Below are positions 21,947 through 30,292 of a DNA stretch of 64,000 bases, one piece after another. The notes beneath the pieces were generated by a model. It made no database searches, was not told where the DNA came from, and worked only from the letters and a program-made list of their open reading frames with translations. Made by a program: the position numbers and the translations under genes. Each line of letters begins with the position of its first letter. Within the stretch, counting starts at the first letter, position 1. This DNA is from BQWY01 sp046351095 (GTDB taxonomy: Bacteria > Nitrospirota > Nitrospiria > Nitrospirales > Nitrospiraceae): contig JAXLZC010000001.1 in the NCBI GenBank assembly GCA_046351095.1, forward strand, positions 2,728,001 to 2,792,000. Reading direction: 5' to 3'.

Positions 21947-23365
21947 ATGTCGCAGGTGCGTGTGAGGTTTGCTCCTAGCCCGACAGGGTTTCTGCATATC
22001 GGCGGTGTGCGGACGGCGCTCTTCAATTGGTTGTTCGCGCGACAGCAGAAGGGCACGTTTATTCTTCGCATCGAAGATACGGATCAAACGCGCTCGACCG
22101 AAGAATCCATCCAAGCGATCCTCGACGGCATGCGCTGGGTGGGGCTGGACTGGGACGAGGGCCCGTTTCGTCAAACCGATCGCGCGGACTTGTATCGCGA
22201 CTATGCGCATCGTTTGCTAAAGGCTGGTCATGCCTACTGGTGCGTATGTACGGCGGACGAACTCGACGCACGCCGCAAGGAAGCGGAAGCGAAGGGGCTC
22301 TCCCCACGGTACGACGGGCGCTGTCGCACCCGTGGCATTACGCAGCCGACAGGCGATGCCGCCTTGCGATTTCGCGCGCCGCAGGGCGGGCAGATTGTGG
22401 TGGACGATCTCATCAAAGGACGGGTGGTGTTCGACCACGAGGTGGTCGACGATCTCATCATCCTGCGGTCCAACGGCCTGCCGACGTACAATTTTTCTGT
22501 GGTGGTGGACGATGCACTCATGGGCATTACGCATGTCGTGCGCGGCGACGACCACCTGACCAACACGCCGCGCCAGATCCCTATTTTCGAAGCGTTGGGA
22601 TTTCCGCTGCCGCGCTTCGGGCATTTGCCGATGATCTTGGGCTCGGACAAGACACGCCTTTCGAAGCGCCACGGCGCCACGTCCATCCTTGCGTATGAGG
22701 AAATGGGCTATCTTCCCGACGCGATGGTGAATTATTTGGTACGCCTCGGCTGGTCGCATGGGGATCAGGAAGTGTTCAGCCGCGCCGAGCTGATCGAAAA
22801 ATTCAGTTTCGGGTCGGTTCAGGGCTCGCCGGCTGTGTTTAATCCGGAGAAGCTCCTTTGGATGAATGCGCAATATCTGATGCATCAGCCACCCCATGCG
22901 ATCGTGTCGCAGTTGCGGCCGTTTTTGGAGCGAGCCGGGTTGCAGGAGGCCCTGGCTCACGTCACGTCGGAGTGGTTGGAGCAATTGGTCGTCACAGTGC
23001 GAGAGCGGACGAAAACGCTGCCGGAGATGGTGCAGTGGGCCTTACCGTATTTCGGCGAACTGCCGACTGTAGAGCCGGAGGCGGCGACCAAACATCTGAC
23101 GGCAGCTATTGCGCCGACGCTGCGTACACTGACGGATCGATTTGAAGCCCTGCCGGCCTTTACCAAGGCATCGTGGGAAGAGTGTTTTAAGGCGTTCGTG
23201 CAGGAGCAGGGGCTCAAGATGGGCGCAGTCGCGCAGCCGATGCGAGTGGCGTTGACGGGGCGCACGGCAAGCCCCGGCTTGTTCGAGGTGATCGACTTGC
23301 TTGGGCGCGACCGTGCGCTTGCCCGACTTCGTGCGGGAGTCGCGCGCGCCGAGCAGTTTGCTTGA
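21947..23365 (+). CDS. gltX: Glutamate-tRNA ligase
   Basis: The product (472 aa) is a class I aminoacyl-tRNA synthetase. The ATP-binding HIGH region is RFAPSPTGFLHIGG, followed by TALFNWLFAR and RIEDTDQTRS. The second signature is DKTRLSKRHGATSI. A zinc-site region around CVCTADELDA is present. Because a separate GlnRS is encoded just downstream, this enzyme is probably discriminating, charging only tRNA-Glu. It is likely cotranscribed with fdx. Confidence 0.95.
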   Translation: MSQVRVRFAPSPTGFLHIGGVRTALFNWLFARQQKGTFILRIEDTDQTRSTEESIQAILDGMRWVGLDWDEGPFRQTDRADLYRDYAHRLLKAGHAYWCVCTADELDARRKEAEAKGLSPRYDGRCRTRGITQPTGDAALRFRAPQGGQIVVDDLIKGRVVFDHEVVDDLIILRSNGLPTYNFSVVVDDALMGITHVVRGDDHLTNTPRQIPIFEALGFPLPRFGHLPMILGSDKTRLSKRHGATSILAYEEMGYLPDAMVNYLVRLGWSHGDQEVFSRAELIEKFSFGSVQGSPAVFNPEKLLWMNAQYLMHQPPHAIVSQLRPFLERAGLQEALAHVTSEWLEQLVVTVRERTKTLPEMVQWALPYFGELPTVEPEAATKHLTAAIAPTLRTLTDRFEALPAFTKASWEECFKAFVQEQGLKMGAVAQPMRVALTGRTASPGLFEVIDLLGRDRALARLRAGVARAEQFA

Positions 23366-23402
23366 CTGGTATCCGGTGTCTATATTACGCTCCCACACTG
23401 GT

Positions 23403-23476
23403 TGGGGGATCGTCTAGCGGTAGGACGTCAGTCTCTGGATCTGACTACCTAGGTTCGATTCCTAGTCCCCCAGCCA
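23403..23476 (+). tRNA. tRNA-Gln (anticodon CTG)
   Basis: The 74-base sequence folds as a cloverleaf: acceptor TGGGGGA with TCCCCCA, discriminator G, encoded CCA, and T-arm containing GGTTCGATTCC. The anticodon loop CTCTGGA gives CUG at 23435-23437. The weak U-A first acceptor pair is typical of tRNA-Gln read by GlnRS. The innermost anticodon-stem pair is a T-T mismatch. Confidence 0.93.
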
Positions 23477-23530
23477 AACTCTCGTTTGGATCTCACGCCA
23501 CAATCGGCAGATCCTCGGTCCGTACCGCGC

Positions 23531-23604
23531 TGGGGGATCGTCTAGCGGTAGGACGCCGGCCTTTGGAGCCGGCTACCTAGGTTCGATTCCTAGTCCCCCA
23601 GCCA
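23531..23604 (+). tRNA. tRNA-Gln (anticodon TTG)
   Basis: A 74-base cloverleaf with the same acceptor, D and T arms as the tRNA 54 bases upstream, but a GC-rich anticodon stem. The loop CTTTGGA gives UUG at 23563-23565. CCA is encoded. The two genes look like a duplicated pair and together read both glutamine codons. Confidence 0.93.
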
Positions 23605-23628
23605 CATGCGTCCATGACAGGAAACCCG

Positions 23629-23656
23629 GAGCCGGCCGTCGAGCGCCGGCTCTTTG
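23629..23656 (+). terminator. Terminator after the tRNA-Gln pair
   Basis: GAGCCGGC (23629-23636) pairs with GCCGGCTC (23645-23652) around 8 bases and is followed by TTTGTGTTT. It would end the tRNA transcript before glnS. Confidence 0.65.
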
Positions 23657-23693
23657 TGTTTAGAGGCCTTTTCTTACCCTGCGGAGTAAGCCT

Positions 23694-25391
23694 GTGAGCG
23701 AATCCACTGCCTCGGGTGCGTCGAATTTTGTTCGTGAGCTTGTCCGGCGCGATCGCGAAGAGGGAAAAAACGGCGGGCGCGTCGCGACACGATTTCCCCC
23801 AGAGCCTAATGGCTATTTGCATATCGGACATGCCAAATCCATCTGCCTCAATTTCGGACTAGCGACCGAATTCGGCGGTACCTGCAACCTCCGGTTCGAC
23901 GATACGAATCCTACGACAGAAAGTGTCGAGTATGTCGAGTCGATCAAGGAGGATGTCCGCTGGTTAGGGTTCGAGTGGACCAAGGAACTTTATGCTTCGG
24001 ACTACTTCGAGCAGCTGTTTCAATGCGCGGTGCGATTGGTCGAAGCCGGCAAGGCCTACGTCGACAGTTCCAGTCCGGATGAAATTCGGGAATTGCGCGG
24101 TACGCTGACCGAGCCTGGGCGCCCCGGGCCGTTTAGGAACCGTTCAGTTGATGAGAATCTGGATCTTTTGAGGCGCATGCGGGCGGGTGAATTCGCGGAT
24201 GGATCGCATGTACTCCGCGCGAAGATCGATCTCGCGTCGCCGAATATTAATTTGCGCGATCCAATTCTCTACCGTATCCGCCGCGCGCATCACTATCGAA
24301 CCGGCGACGAATGGTGCATCTATCCGACTTATGACTTTGCGCATCCGCTCTCCGACGCTATCGAAGGGATTACCCATTCCATCTGTACGCTCGAGTTCGA
24401 GGATCATCGGCCGCTCTACGAATGGGTTGTGCGCGAAAGCGGTCTTCCGGCCGTGCCTCAGCAAATTGAGTTCGCACGGTTGAACGTGACGAACACCGTG
24501 ATGAGCAAGCGCAAGTTGTTGCGCTTGGTAGCGGAGCAGCATGTCGACGGCTGGGACGATCCGCGCTTGCCGACGTTGCAAGGATTGCGGCGTCGCGGCT
24601 ACACGCCGGAGGCGCTGCGCGCATTTTGCGAGCACATCGGCGTGTCGAAGCGCGATTCAACGGTGGAGATGGCGCTGCTGGAGCACTTCGTCCGTGAGGA
24701 TCTCAATAAACGGGCCGCGCGGGTGATGGGTGTTCTGAAGCCCATTCGTCTGATCCTGGATAATTATCCGGAGGAGGCGGTTGAGCAGCTAGAGGCGGTA
24801 AACAATCCCGAAGATCCGTCGGCCGGTTCGCGGAGTGTGCCGTTTTCGCGAACTCTGTATATCGAGCGTGACGATGTTCGTGTCGATCCGCCTAAGGATT
24901 TTTTTCGTCTGACCGTCGGGCGCGAGGTGCGTCTTCGGTACGCCTATATCGTGAAATGTGTTGCGATTACCACCGATCCCCAGACCGGCGAGATCACCGA
25001 GGTGCACTGTACGTACGACCCAGAGTCGCGAAGCGGCGGGAGCGGGGCAAGTCGAAAGGTGAAAAGTACGATTCATTGGGTGTCGGCGGCGCACGCAGCG
25101 CCTGCAGAAGTACGTCTCTACGAGCCATTGTTGGCTGCTGAGGAATCTACGTCTAGCGAGGAGCGAGATTTTACGGACACGCTGAATCGTCACTCGCGCC
25201 ACGTTCTCGAAGGGTGCTGGGTGGAGCCGAGCCTGCGAAAAGCGGCCATCGGCAGCAGGCTCCAGTTCGAGCGGCAAGGGTATTTTTGCGTAGACGAAGA
25301 TTCTGCAAGCGAGCGCCTCGTATTTAATCGTACGGTGGCCTTGCGCGATGTGTGGGCGAAGCTCGACAAAAAGGGTGGGCCGACTCCGTAG
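23694..25391 (+). CDS. glnS: Glutamine-tRNA ligase
   Basis: The product (565 aa) is a GlnRS of the class I type. Signatures are RFPPEPNGYLHIGHAKS, NLRFDDTNP, IYPTYDFAHPLSDAIEGITH, and VMSKRKLLRLV. The C-terminal half contains the two anticodon-binding beta barrels (for example VPFSRTLYIERDDV). The start is GTG with GGAG eight bases before. GlnRS is absent from many bacteria, which instead amidate Glu-tRNA-Gln; its gene here directly follows both tRNA-Gln genes. Confidence 0.95.
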   Translation: MSESTASGASNFVRELVRRDREEGKNGGRVATRFPPEPNGYLHIGHAKSICLNFGLATEFGGTCNLRFDDTNPTTESVEYVESIKEDVRWLGFEWTKELYASDYFEQLFQCAVRLVEAGKAYVDSSSPDEIRELRGTLTEPGRPGPFRNRSVDENLDLLRRMRAGEFADGSHVLRAKIDLASPNINLRDPILYRIRRAHHYRTGDEWCIYPTYDFAHPLSDAIEGITHSICTLEFEDHRPLYEWVVRESGLPAVPQQIEFARLNVTNTVMSKRKLLRLVAEQHVDGWDDPRLPTLQGLRRRGYTPEALRAFCEHIGVSKRDSTVEMALLEHFVREDLNKRAARVMGVLKPIRLILDNYPEEAVEQLEAVNNPEDPSAGSRSVPFSRTLYIERDDVRVDPPKDFFRLTVGREVRLRYAYIVKCVAITTDPQTGEITEVHCTYDPESRSGGSGASRKVKSTIHWVSAAHAAPAEVRLYEPLLAAEESTSSEERDFTDTLNRHSRHVLEGCWVEPSLRKAAIGSRLQFERQGYFCVDEDSASERLVFNRTVALRDVWAKLDKKGGPTP

Positions 25392-25482
25392 GTAGATTTT
25401 GGGTTGACCGTTTCCGTTGCTTCTGTTACAACGCCGGTATTCGTCCTACAGTTGCGTCTCTTTTTCCCTTACAGAGTCGCTC

Positions 25483-26049
25483 ATGAATCAACTACTCAAC
25501 ACAGAGTGGAGCCGACGTTCATTGCTGCGAACCGCACTCGGCGCCGCGCTGTGTGCCGGGGCCCATGCGCTTGCTCCTGCGGTGGTTCAGGCACGAGGAT
25601 TTCCGGAAGGGCGCCTGCTGCTCTATAACGCGCACACGCACGAACGGCTGGCGCTGACCTATCGGGACGGGCAGGGACGCTACGATCGGACGGCTATCTC
25701 GGACTTGAATACGTTCATGCGCTGTCACCACTCCAATACGGTCGCCGCGATGGATTTACGCGTGATCGAAATTCTGAACGCGATTCGCGCTCAGGTCGGC
25801 GACGAAAAAGAAGTCATCGTGCACTCCGCATACCGGTCCCCCGAATATCACATGCACCTCATTCGACAGAATCGTCGTGCCGCTCGGCATAGTTTTCATG
25901 TGAGCGCTCAAGCGATCGACTTCCACATTGAAGGCGTTTCCCTCCGTGAGCTTCGGCAGCATGCACTCCGCCTCGGTCGGGGAGGGGTCGGTTACTACCC
26001 GCGCCGAGGGTTTTTACACATTGATTCGGGCCCCCCGCGTTATTGGTAA
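25483..26049 (+). CDS. Tat-exported DUF882 (YcbK-like) peptidase-fold protein
   Basis: The product (188 aa from ATG 25483) begins with a twin-arginine signal (WSRRSLLRTALGAALCAG). The mature part is a DUF882 domain related to M15 D-Ala-D-Ala carboxypeptidases: HSAYRSPEYH, SFHVSAQAIDFHIEG and GVGYYPRRGFLHIDSG hold the expected zinc ligands His, Asp and His. It probably acts on the cell wall in the periplasm. An upstream in-frame start at 25417 would bury the Tat signal and was rejected. Confidence 0.85.
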   Translation: MNQLLNTEWSRRSLLRTALGAALCAGAHALAPAVVQARGFPEGRLLLYNAHTHERLALTYRDGQGRYDRTAISDLNTFMRCHHSNTVAAMDLRVIEILNAIRAQVGDEKEVIVHSAYRSPEYHMHLIRQNRRAARHSFHVSAQAIDFHIEGVSLRELRQHALRLGRGGVGYYPRRGFLHIDSGPPRYW

Positions 26050-26307
26050 ATCGGTAAAAATCCCCTTCAGTTCCTCCGTTCATCGCTCCTGAGAGTCCAG
26101 CAGGCAATTTACGTCGTGAAGTTCCCTCGGCTTCCTGGGCCGAGGCGGTACGGCACCGTATCTACACCCCCCGTTCAGCGGTATCCCCATCCGAATCTGG
26201 GATGGGCAATGTGCCCATGCTCCCACAAGATGGCGGAAGTGATTCAGGCCCACGCCGGGGTGCCGGCGTCCTGTCGCATCATCATCCGCACGCGAGGGGG
26301 CATTCCG

Positions 26308-28569
26308 ATGGCGAAGAACTCTTGTCCGGTGCAGTCCCTATCGATACAGGCCCTTATCAAGGCTCGATGGGCGAGAGGGTTCGTCGCACTCCTGAGTCTG
26401 CTGACGCTCGGAGCCTGCATCGGCGGCGGAGGTGCACCAGGTGTTTCATCGGACGCGGCAAATCTTGCCAGCCTCGAAGTGCTGGATGGTAACCAGGTTG
26501 TTGCAATTTCACCTGCGTTTGAGTCGGGGCGGACCAGCTATTCGGTCAATGTCGGCGGCGCGGTCGAATCTGTCAGCGTGAAAGTTGTTCCTGTCGATCC
26601 CAAGGCCACAATTCGTATCAATAATACGGCAGCGACATCCGACCAAGTGTTTGGTCCGATTCCGGTCGCAGCCGGAAGTAATACGATCAACGTGGTCGTC
26701 GATGTGCCGGGCACAGTGAGGGCCTACATTCTCACGGTGGTGCGCGGTACGAATGCACATTTGGCGGCCATGTCCATCTCGCCGGGTGCGTTGGCGGAGA
26801 CGTTTGACCCAAATTTTCTAAATTACACTGCGGTGGTCGGTAATGCGACAGGGCAGGTGACGCTCACGGCAACGCTAGCTGATCAGACGAGCACGCTAAA
26901 GATCAAAGGTCAGGCGGCCACATCAGGCCAACCCTCGAGTCCGGTCAATCTCGCCCTTGGGCCAAATGTTATCAATGTGGTTGTAACGGCTCTCGATGGA
27001 ACGACGAAATCGTATGGTGTGACGGTGACTCGATCGGCCTCGCCGATTGCGGACCTTTCGGCAATTACCCTAACGAATAACTCCAATAGCCAGACGATTC
27101 CACTGACCAGTTCGTTCCTCCCGAACACCACCAGCTACGCGACCCAGCAGGTGCTGTTTTCCGTTACGCAAGTGAAGCTCACTGTCGCTGTCGCCGATCC
27201 GACGTCTGCAGTGGCTGTTCAGGCTCCCGGGCAAGCTGGATTTCTCCCGGCGACGCCTGGCGTGACGTTTGGTCCGATGGTGTTGCCCAATGCGAATCCC
27301 ACACCCAATACGATTACCATTCGCGTGACGGCACAGAGTGGAATCTCAAAACTCTACACCGTTGTTGTCCCGCGCATGCCTGCGTCGGCAAACAGCAGTT
27401 TGCAGAACATCACGGTTTCTGTCGGAGTACTCACTCCAGCAGTGAGTCCGACAATGTTCACGTATCATGTGTCGATTCCAGGTCCAGTATCCAATGTGGT
27501 CGTGAAGGGGATTTCTCAGGATCCTATTGCAACGGTCCGAGTGAACAACCAACCGATCCCTGCCCAAGGAAGTTCCACGGTAACCGTGCCGTCGGTGAAT
27601 GCCGGGACGACGGTGCCGATTGTGGTGACGGCGGAGGACGGGACGAGCCAAACGACGTATACCATTGTGTTTAATACGGATGCGAATCTGACAAGCCTTT
27701 CGATCTCGTCGGGTACGATACTGTTCAGCCCTACAACGTTGAATTATGCAGTCACGGTGCCGAACGGCACGGCAAGTGTCACACTCACTGCCAATCAGGA
27801 AAAAGCTGGTTCCTTAATGACCGTGGCCTCAATTCCTGGCCCGTTCAATTCGCCGCTGGTTTCCTCCGTCCCGTCGGCAGCGATCCCGCTGAGCGTCGGC
27901 GCCAATACCCTCACATTACGTGTCACCACGTTAGTTGGCAGTCACCAGGACTACAACATCACCGTAACTCGCCAGTCGTCCAGCAATGCGAACCTTTCGG
28001 CGCTTACTGTGTCTGCTGGGACACTGAGTCCTGCGTTTTTGGCGAGTACGACGGGCTATACGCTCAATGTGGCAAACAGTGCAACCTCACTGACCGTAGC
28101 CGCCACAGCAGAAGATCCAACAGCGACCGTAGCGATCGAGGACATTCCGTTGCCCGTTGTCTATACAGCGGGCAGCGCGACGAAGGTGATCGATCTGAGT
28201 ACGGTATTTAACAAGACGATATCAGTCCATGTGAAGGCGCAGGACACCGTCACAATGAAGACCTATCAAATCGCGCTGACGAGGAATACCACTGACCTCG
28301 CAAGTCTCACGATCTCTGCGGGAACGCTGACGCCTGTGTTTTCCGTCGATCGCCTTGCCTACACAACCGGTGTACTTGCTCCAGCTCCTGCTACATTGAC
28401 GATCACGGCGGTGCCTGCGGGCACGGCGACAGTCGTGTCTATTGCGGGCGTGTCTCCGGTCGGCAATCAAGCCACTGTGACATTGCCGGCTGTTCCAAAT
28501 CCGATCCAGATCGTTGTGAATCCTGCCGGAGGAGGGGCGCCGACGACGTACTCGCTGACTGTACAGTGA
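26308..28569 (+). CDS. Lipoprotein with seven cadherin-like beta-sandwich repeats (array member 1)
   Basis: The product (753 aa from ATG 26308, with GAGGGGG before it) has a signal peptide and a lipobox LTLGAC near residue 36; Ile at +2 points to the outer membrane. The mature part is about seven repeats of roughly 90 residues with the pattern NxxLxxLxVSxG, Y-x-V, T-x-D-P, I-N-G, and T-x-x-Y-T-V-x-V-x-R, as in the cadherin-like beta-sandwich domain family (PF12733). No enzymatic domain is visible. It is the first of six adjacent paralogues. Such repeats usually make extended rods for adhesion or scaffolding; the actual role here is unknown. Confidence 0.85.
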   Translation: MAKNSCPVQSLSIQALIKARWARGFVALLSLLTLGACIGGGGAPGVSSDAANLASLEVLDGNQVVAISPAFESGRTSYSVNVGGAVESVSVKVVPVDPKATIRINNTAATSDQVFGPIPVAAGSNTINVVVDVPGTVRAYILTVVRGTNAHLAAMSISPGALAETFDPNFLNYTAVVGNATGQVTLTATLADQTSTLKIKGQAATSGQPSSPVNLALGPNVINVVVTALDGTTKSYGVTVTRSASPIADLSAITLTNNSNSQTIPLTSSFLPNTTSYATQQVLFSVTQVKLTVAVADPTSAVAVQAPGQAGFLPATPGVTFGPMVLPNANPTPNTITIRVTAQSGISKLYTVVVPRMPASANSSLQNITVSVGVLTPAVSPTMFTYHVSIPGPVSNVVVKGISQDPIATVRVNNQPIPAQGSSTVTVPSVNAGTTVPIVVTAEDGTSQTTYTIVFNTDANLTSLSISSGTILFSPTTLNYAVTVPNGTASVTLTANQEKAGSLMTVASIPGPFNSPLVSSVPSAAIPLSVGANTLTLRVTTLVGSHQDYNITVTRQSSSNANLSALTVSAGTLSPAFLASTTGYTLNVANSATSLTVAATAEDPTATVAIEDIPLPVVYTAGSATKVIDLSTVFNKTISVHVKAQDTVTMKTYQIALTRNTTDLASLTISAGTLTPVFSVDRLAYTTGVLAPAPATLTITAVPAGTATVVSIAGVSPVGNQATVTLPAVPNPIQIVVNPAGGGAPTTYSLTVQ

Positions 28570-28624
28570 GCGTAGGGTGATAAGTATAGATACGTTGCCT
28601 GCAGTCTTGCTCCTGAGGAAACGA

Positions 28625-29959
28625 ATGCAGCACTCGACAGATAGTGGTACCGATTCGGATGGGACATCGTGGTTACTTGCGGCGTTTAGCATATGCGCTG
28701 CATGTGCGCTGCTGGTGGGCTGCATTCCCAATGGCGATACGCCGGGGACGAGTGCGTCGCCTTCCGATTTGCAAACTGTGGAATTGTCGGTGGGAGCGTT
28801 GCAGCCGGTCTTTGCATCCACCACGGCTAGCTACACCGTCCTTGCCGCAGATTCGGCGCAGTCGACATATGTCACGGCGACGACGAGCGCTCCTGCCGCG
28901 AGGCTGGTGATCAATAATCAACCGGCTGTCTCCGGGAAAGCCTTTGGCCCTATTCCGCTCGATCCAGATCTTGCGAAGAGTACGATCATCACAGTGGTTG
29001 TTGTGCCGACTGGATCGGCTCAACCGCGGAGCTACACGATTACCGTTGCCCGTGCGGGAAATGCGGATCTGAAAACGCTTACGGTGGTCCCTGGCACGGT
29101 AAGTCCTATATTTAGCCCGGATGTGTTGTCGTATCGTGTGAATGTCGGCAACAACGTGACGATTGTAGGGATAACGGCCACAGCACAGGATCTTGCATCG
29201 TCCGTGACGATCAATGGAGTTGCGACCACATCCTATAGCCTGACCAATCTGCAAGTCGGGGACAACGCGGCGACGGTTCGTGTGCGAGCGGTGGCTGGGG
29301 CCACGCAAGACTACGTGGTGACGGTTGTGCGTGCGGCGCCTCCGTCCACCGATACATCCCTGGCGTCGGCCCAATTCAGTGCGGTGGTGGCGGGAGGTGT
29401 GCGGGAGTTGGGACAGTGTCCTACAAACCAGGCACAGACCGCTTTTTCCGTCACGCCTGTTCCGAACGGAACCGATAAGGTGACTGTCAAGGCTGTGCCG
29501 GGCAATAGTGCGGGCACGATTAAAATTAATACCCAGCAGGTTGCAGCAGGAACATCCATTGATGTGCCGCTTACCGTGATCGGCAATAACACGATTACGG
29601 TCGAAGTTGCCGCTCCGGCTGGGAACAAGACCGCATACACGTTCGTGGTGAATCGTGCTCCAAGTCTATTTTCTGGGAACAATAGTTTGTGGAAATTGTC
29701 GACGACGGCCGGGGCCTTGTCTCCAGAGTTTTGCCACAACAGAACGAATTACGATGTGACGACTACGGCGGCCAGCGCTACCGTGACAGCGGTGCTTGCC
29801 GATCCGGCTTCCACACTGCGTATTAATGGAGTCATGACGCAGTCGGGAACCCCGTCGGCGGTTATTGCACTCGCAAAAGGCAAGAATGATGTGAAGATCG
29901 GTGTGACGGCGCAAAATGGATCCGCGTTGACTTACATCATAACGATCACAAGATCCTAA
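28625..29959 (+). CDS. Lipoprotein with four cadherin-like repeats (array member 2)
   Basis: The product (444 aa) starts at ATG 28625, preceded by GAGGAA. The lipobox is LLVGC followed by I-P-N-G-D-T-P-G, nearly the same as in other array members. Four repeats follow. Unlike its neighbours the third and fourth repeats each contain a cysteine (in ELGQCPTNQ and SPEFCHNRTNY), which could form a disulfide in the periplasm or at the surface. It begins 55 bases after member 1. Confidence 0.83.
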   Translation: MQHSTDSGTDSDGTSWLLAAFSICAACALLVGCIPNGDTPGTSASPSDLQTVELSVGALQPVFASTTASYTVLAADSAQSTYVTATTSAPAARLVINNQPAVSGKAFGPIPLDPDLAKSTIITVVVVPTGSAQPRSYTITVARAGNADLKTLTVVPGTVSPIFSPDVLSYRVNVGNNVTIVGITATAQDLASSVTINGVATTSYSLTNLQVGDNAATVRVRAVAGATQDYVVTVVRAAPPSTDTSLASAQFSAVVAGGVRELGQCPTNQAQTAFSVTPVPNGTDKVTVKAVPGNSAGTIKINTQQVAAGTSIDVPLTVIGNNTITVEVAAPAGNKTAYTFVVNRAPSLFSGNNSLWKLSTTAGALSPEFCHNRTNYDVTTTAASATVTAVLADPASTLRINGVMTQSGTPSAVIALAKGKNDVKIGVTAQNGSALTYIITITRS

Positions 29960-30292
29960 TCTCTCCACACGAGTGGCGCGCCTGTGAGGACTCTCGCGGC
30001 GCGTCATGCGCAATCTAAGAAATTCATACTATTCAAGCTCAGGCCCTTAGGTGGAGCCACGCAATAGCCGTGTCTATAGGGACACGAACAGGTAACGCAT
30101 TGAAAATACGTCCATATCTTTCTGTTTCTGGTGCTCGCAGGCCCGCGAAAAGATGAGGGTTTTACCGGGCCTTGAATAGAGCTGAAAGTGCACGATACCA
30201 TCCCGCGGTATTCTGCAGTTTGCGGGACCGCATTCGGTATCGAGTGCGCAATGGATGCGCGCTCGAATGGGTGAAGATCACGGAGGATCGAG
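29960..30292 (+). other. 333-base gap between array members 2 and 3
   Basis: No convincing gene is seen. A small hairpin (GTGTC with GACAC) occurs around 30069-30084. The last bases contain GGAGG before the next start. It may hold the promoter for member 3, but no clear -35/-10 pair was identified. Confidence 0.4.

Noticed and set aside
29960..30292. Cyclic-di-GMP riboswitch in the gap before array member 3
   Set aside because: Hairpins are present, but the conserved GEMM bases and tetraloop-receptor pattern could not be found.
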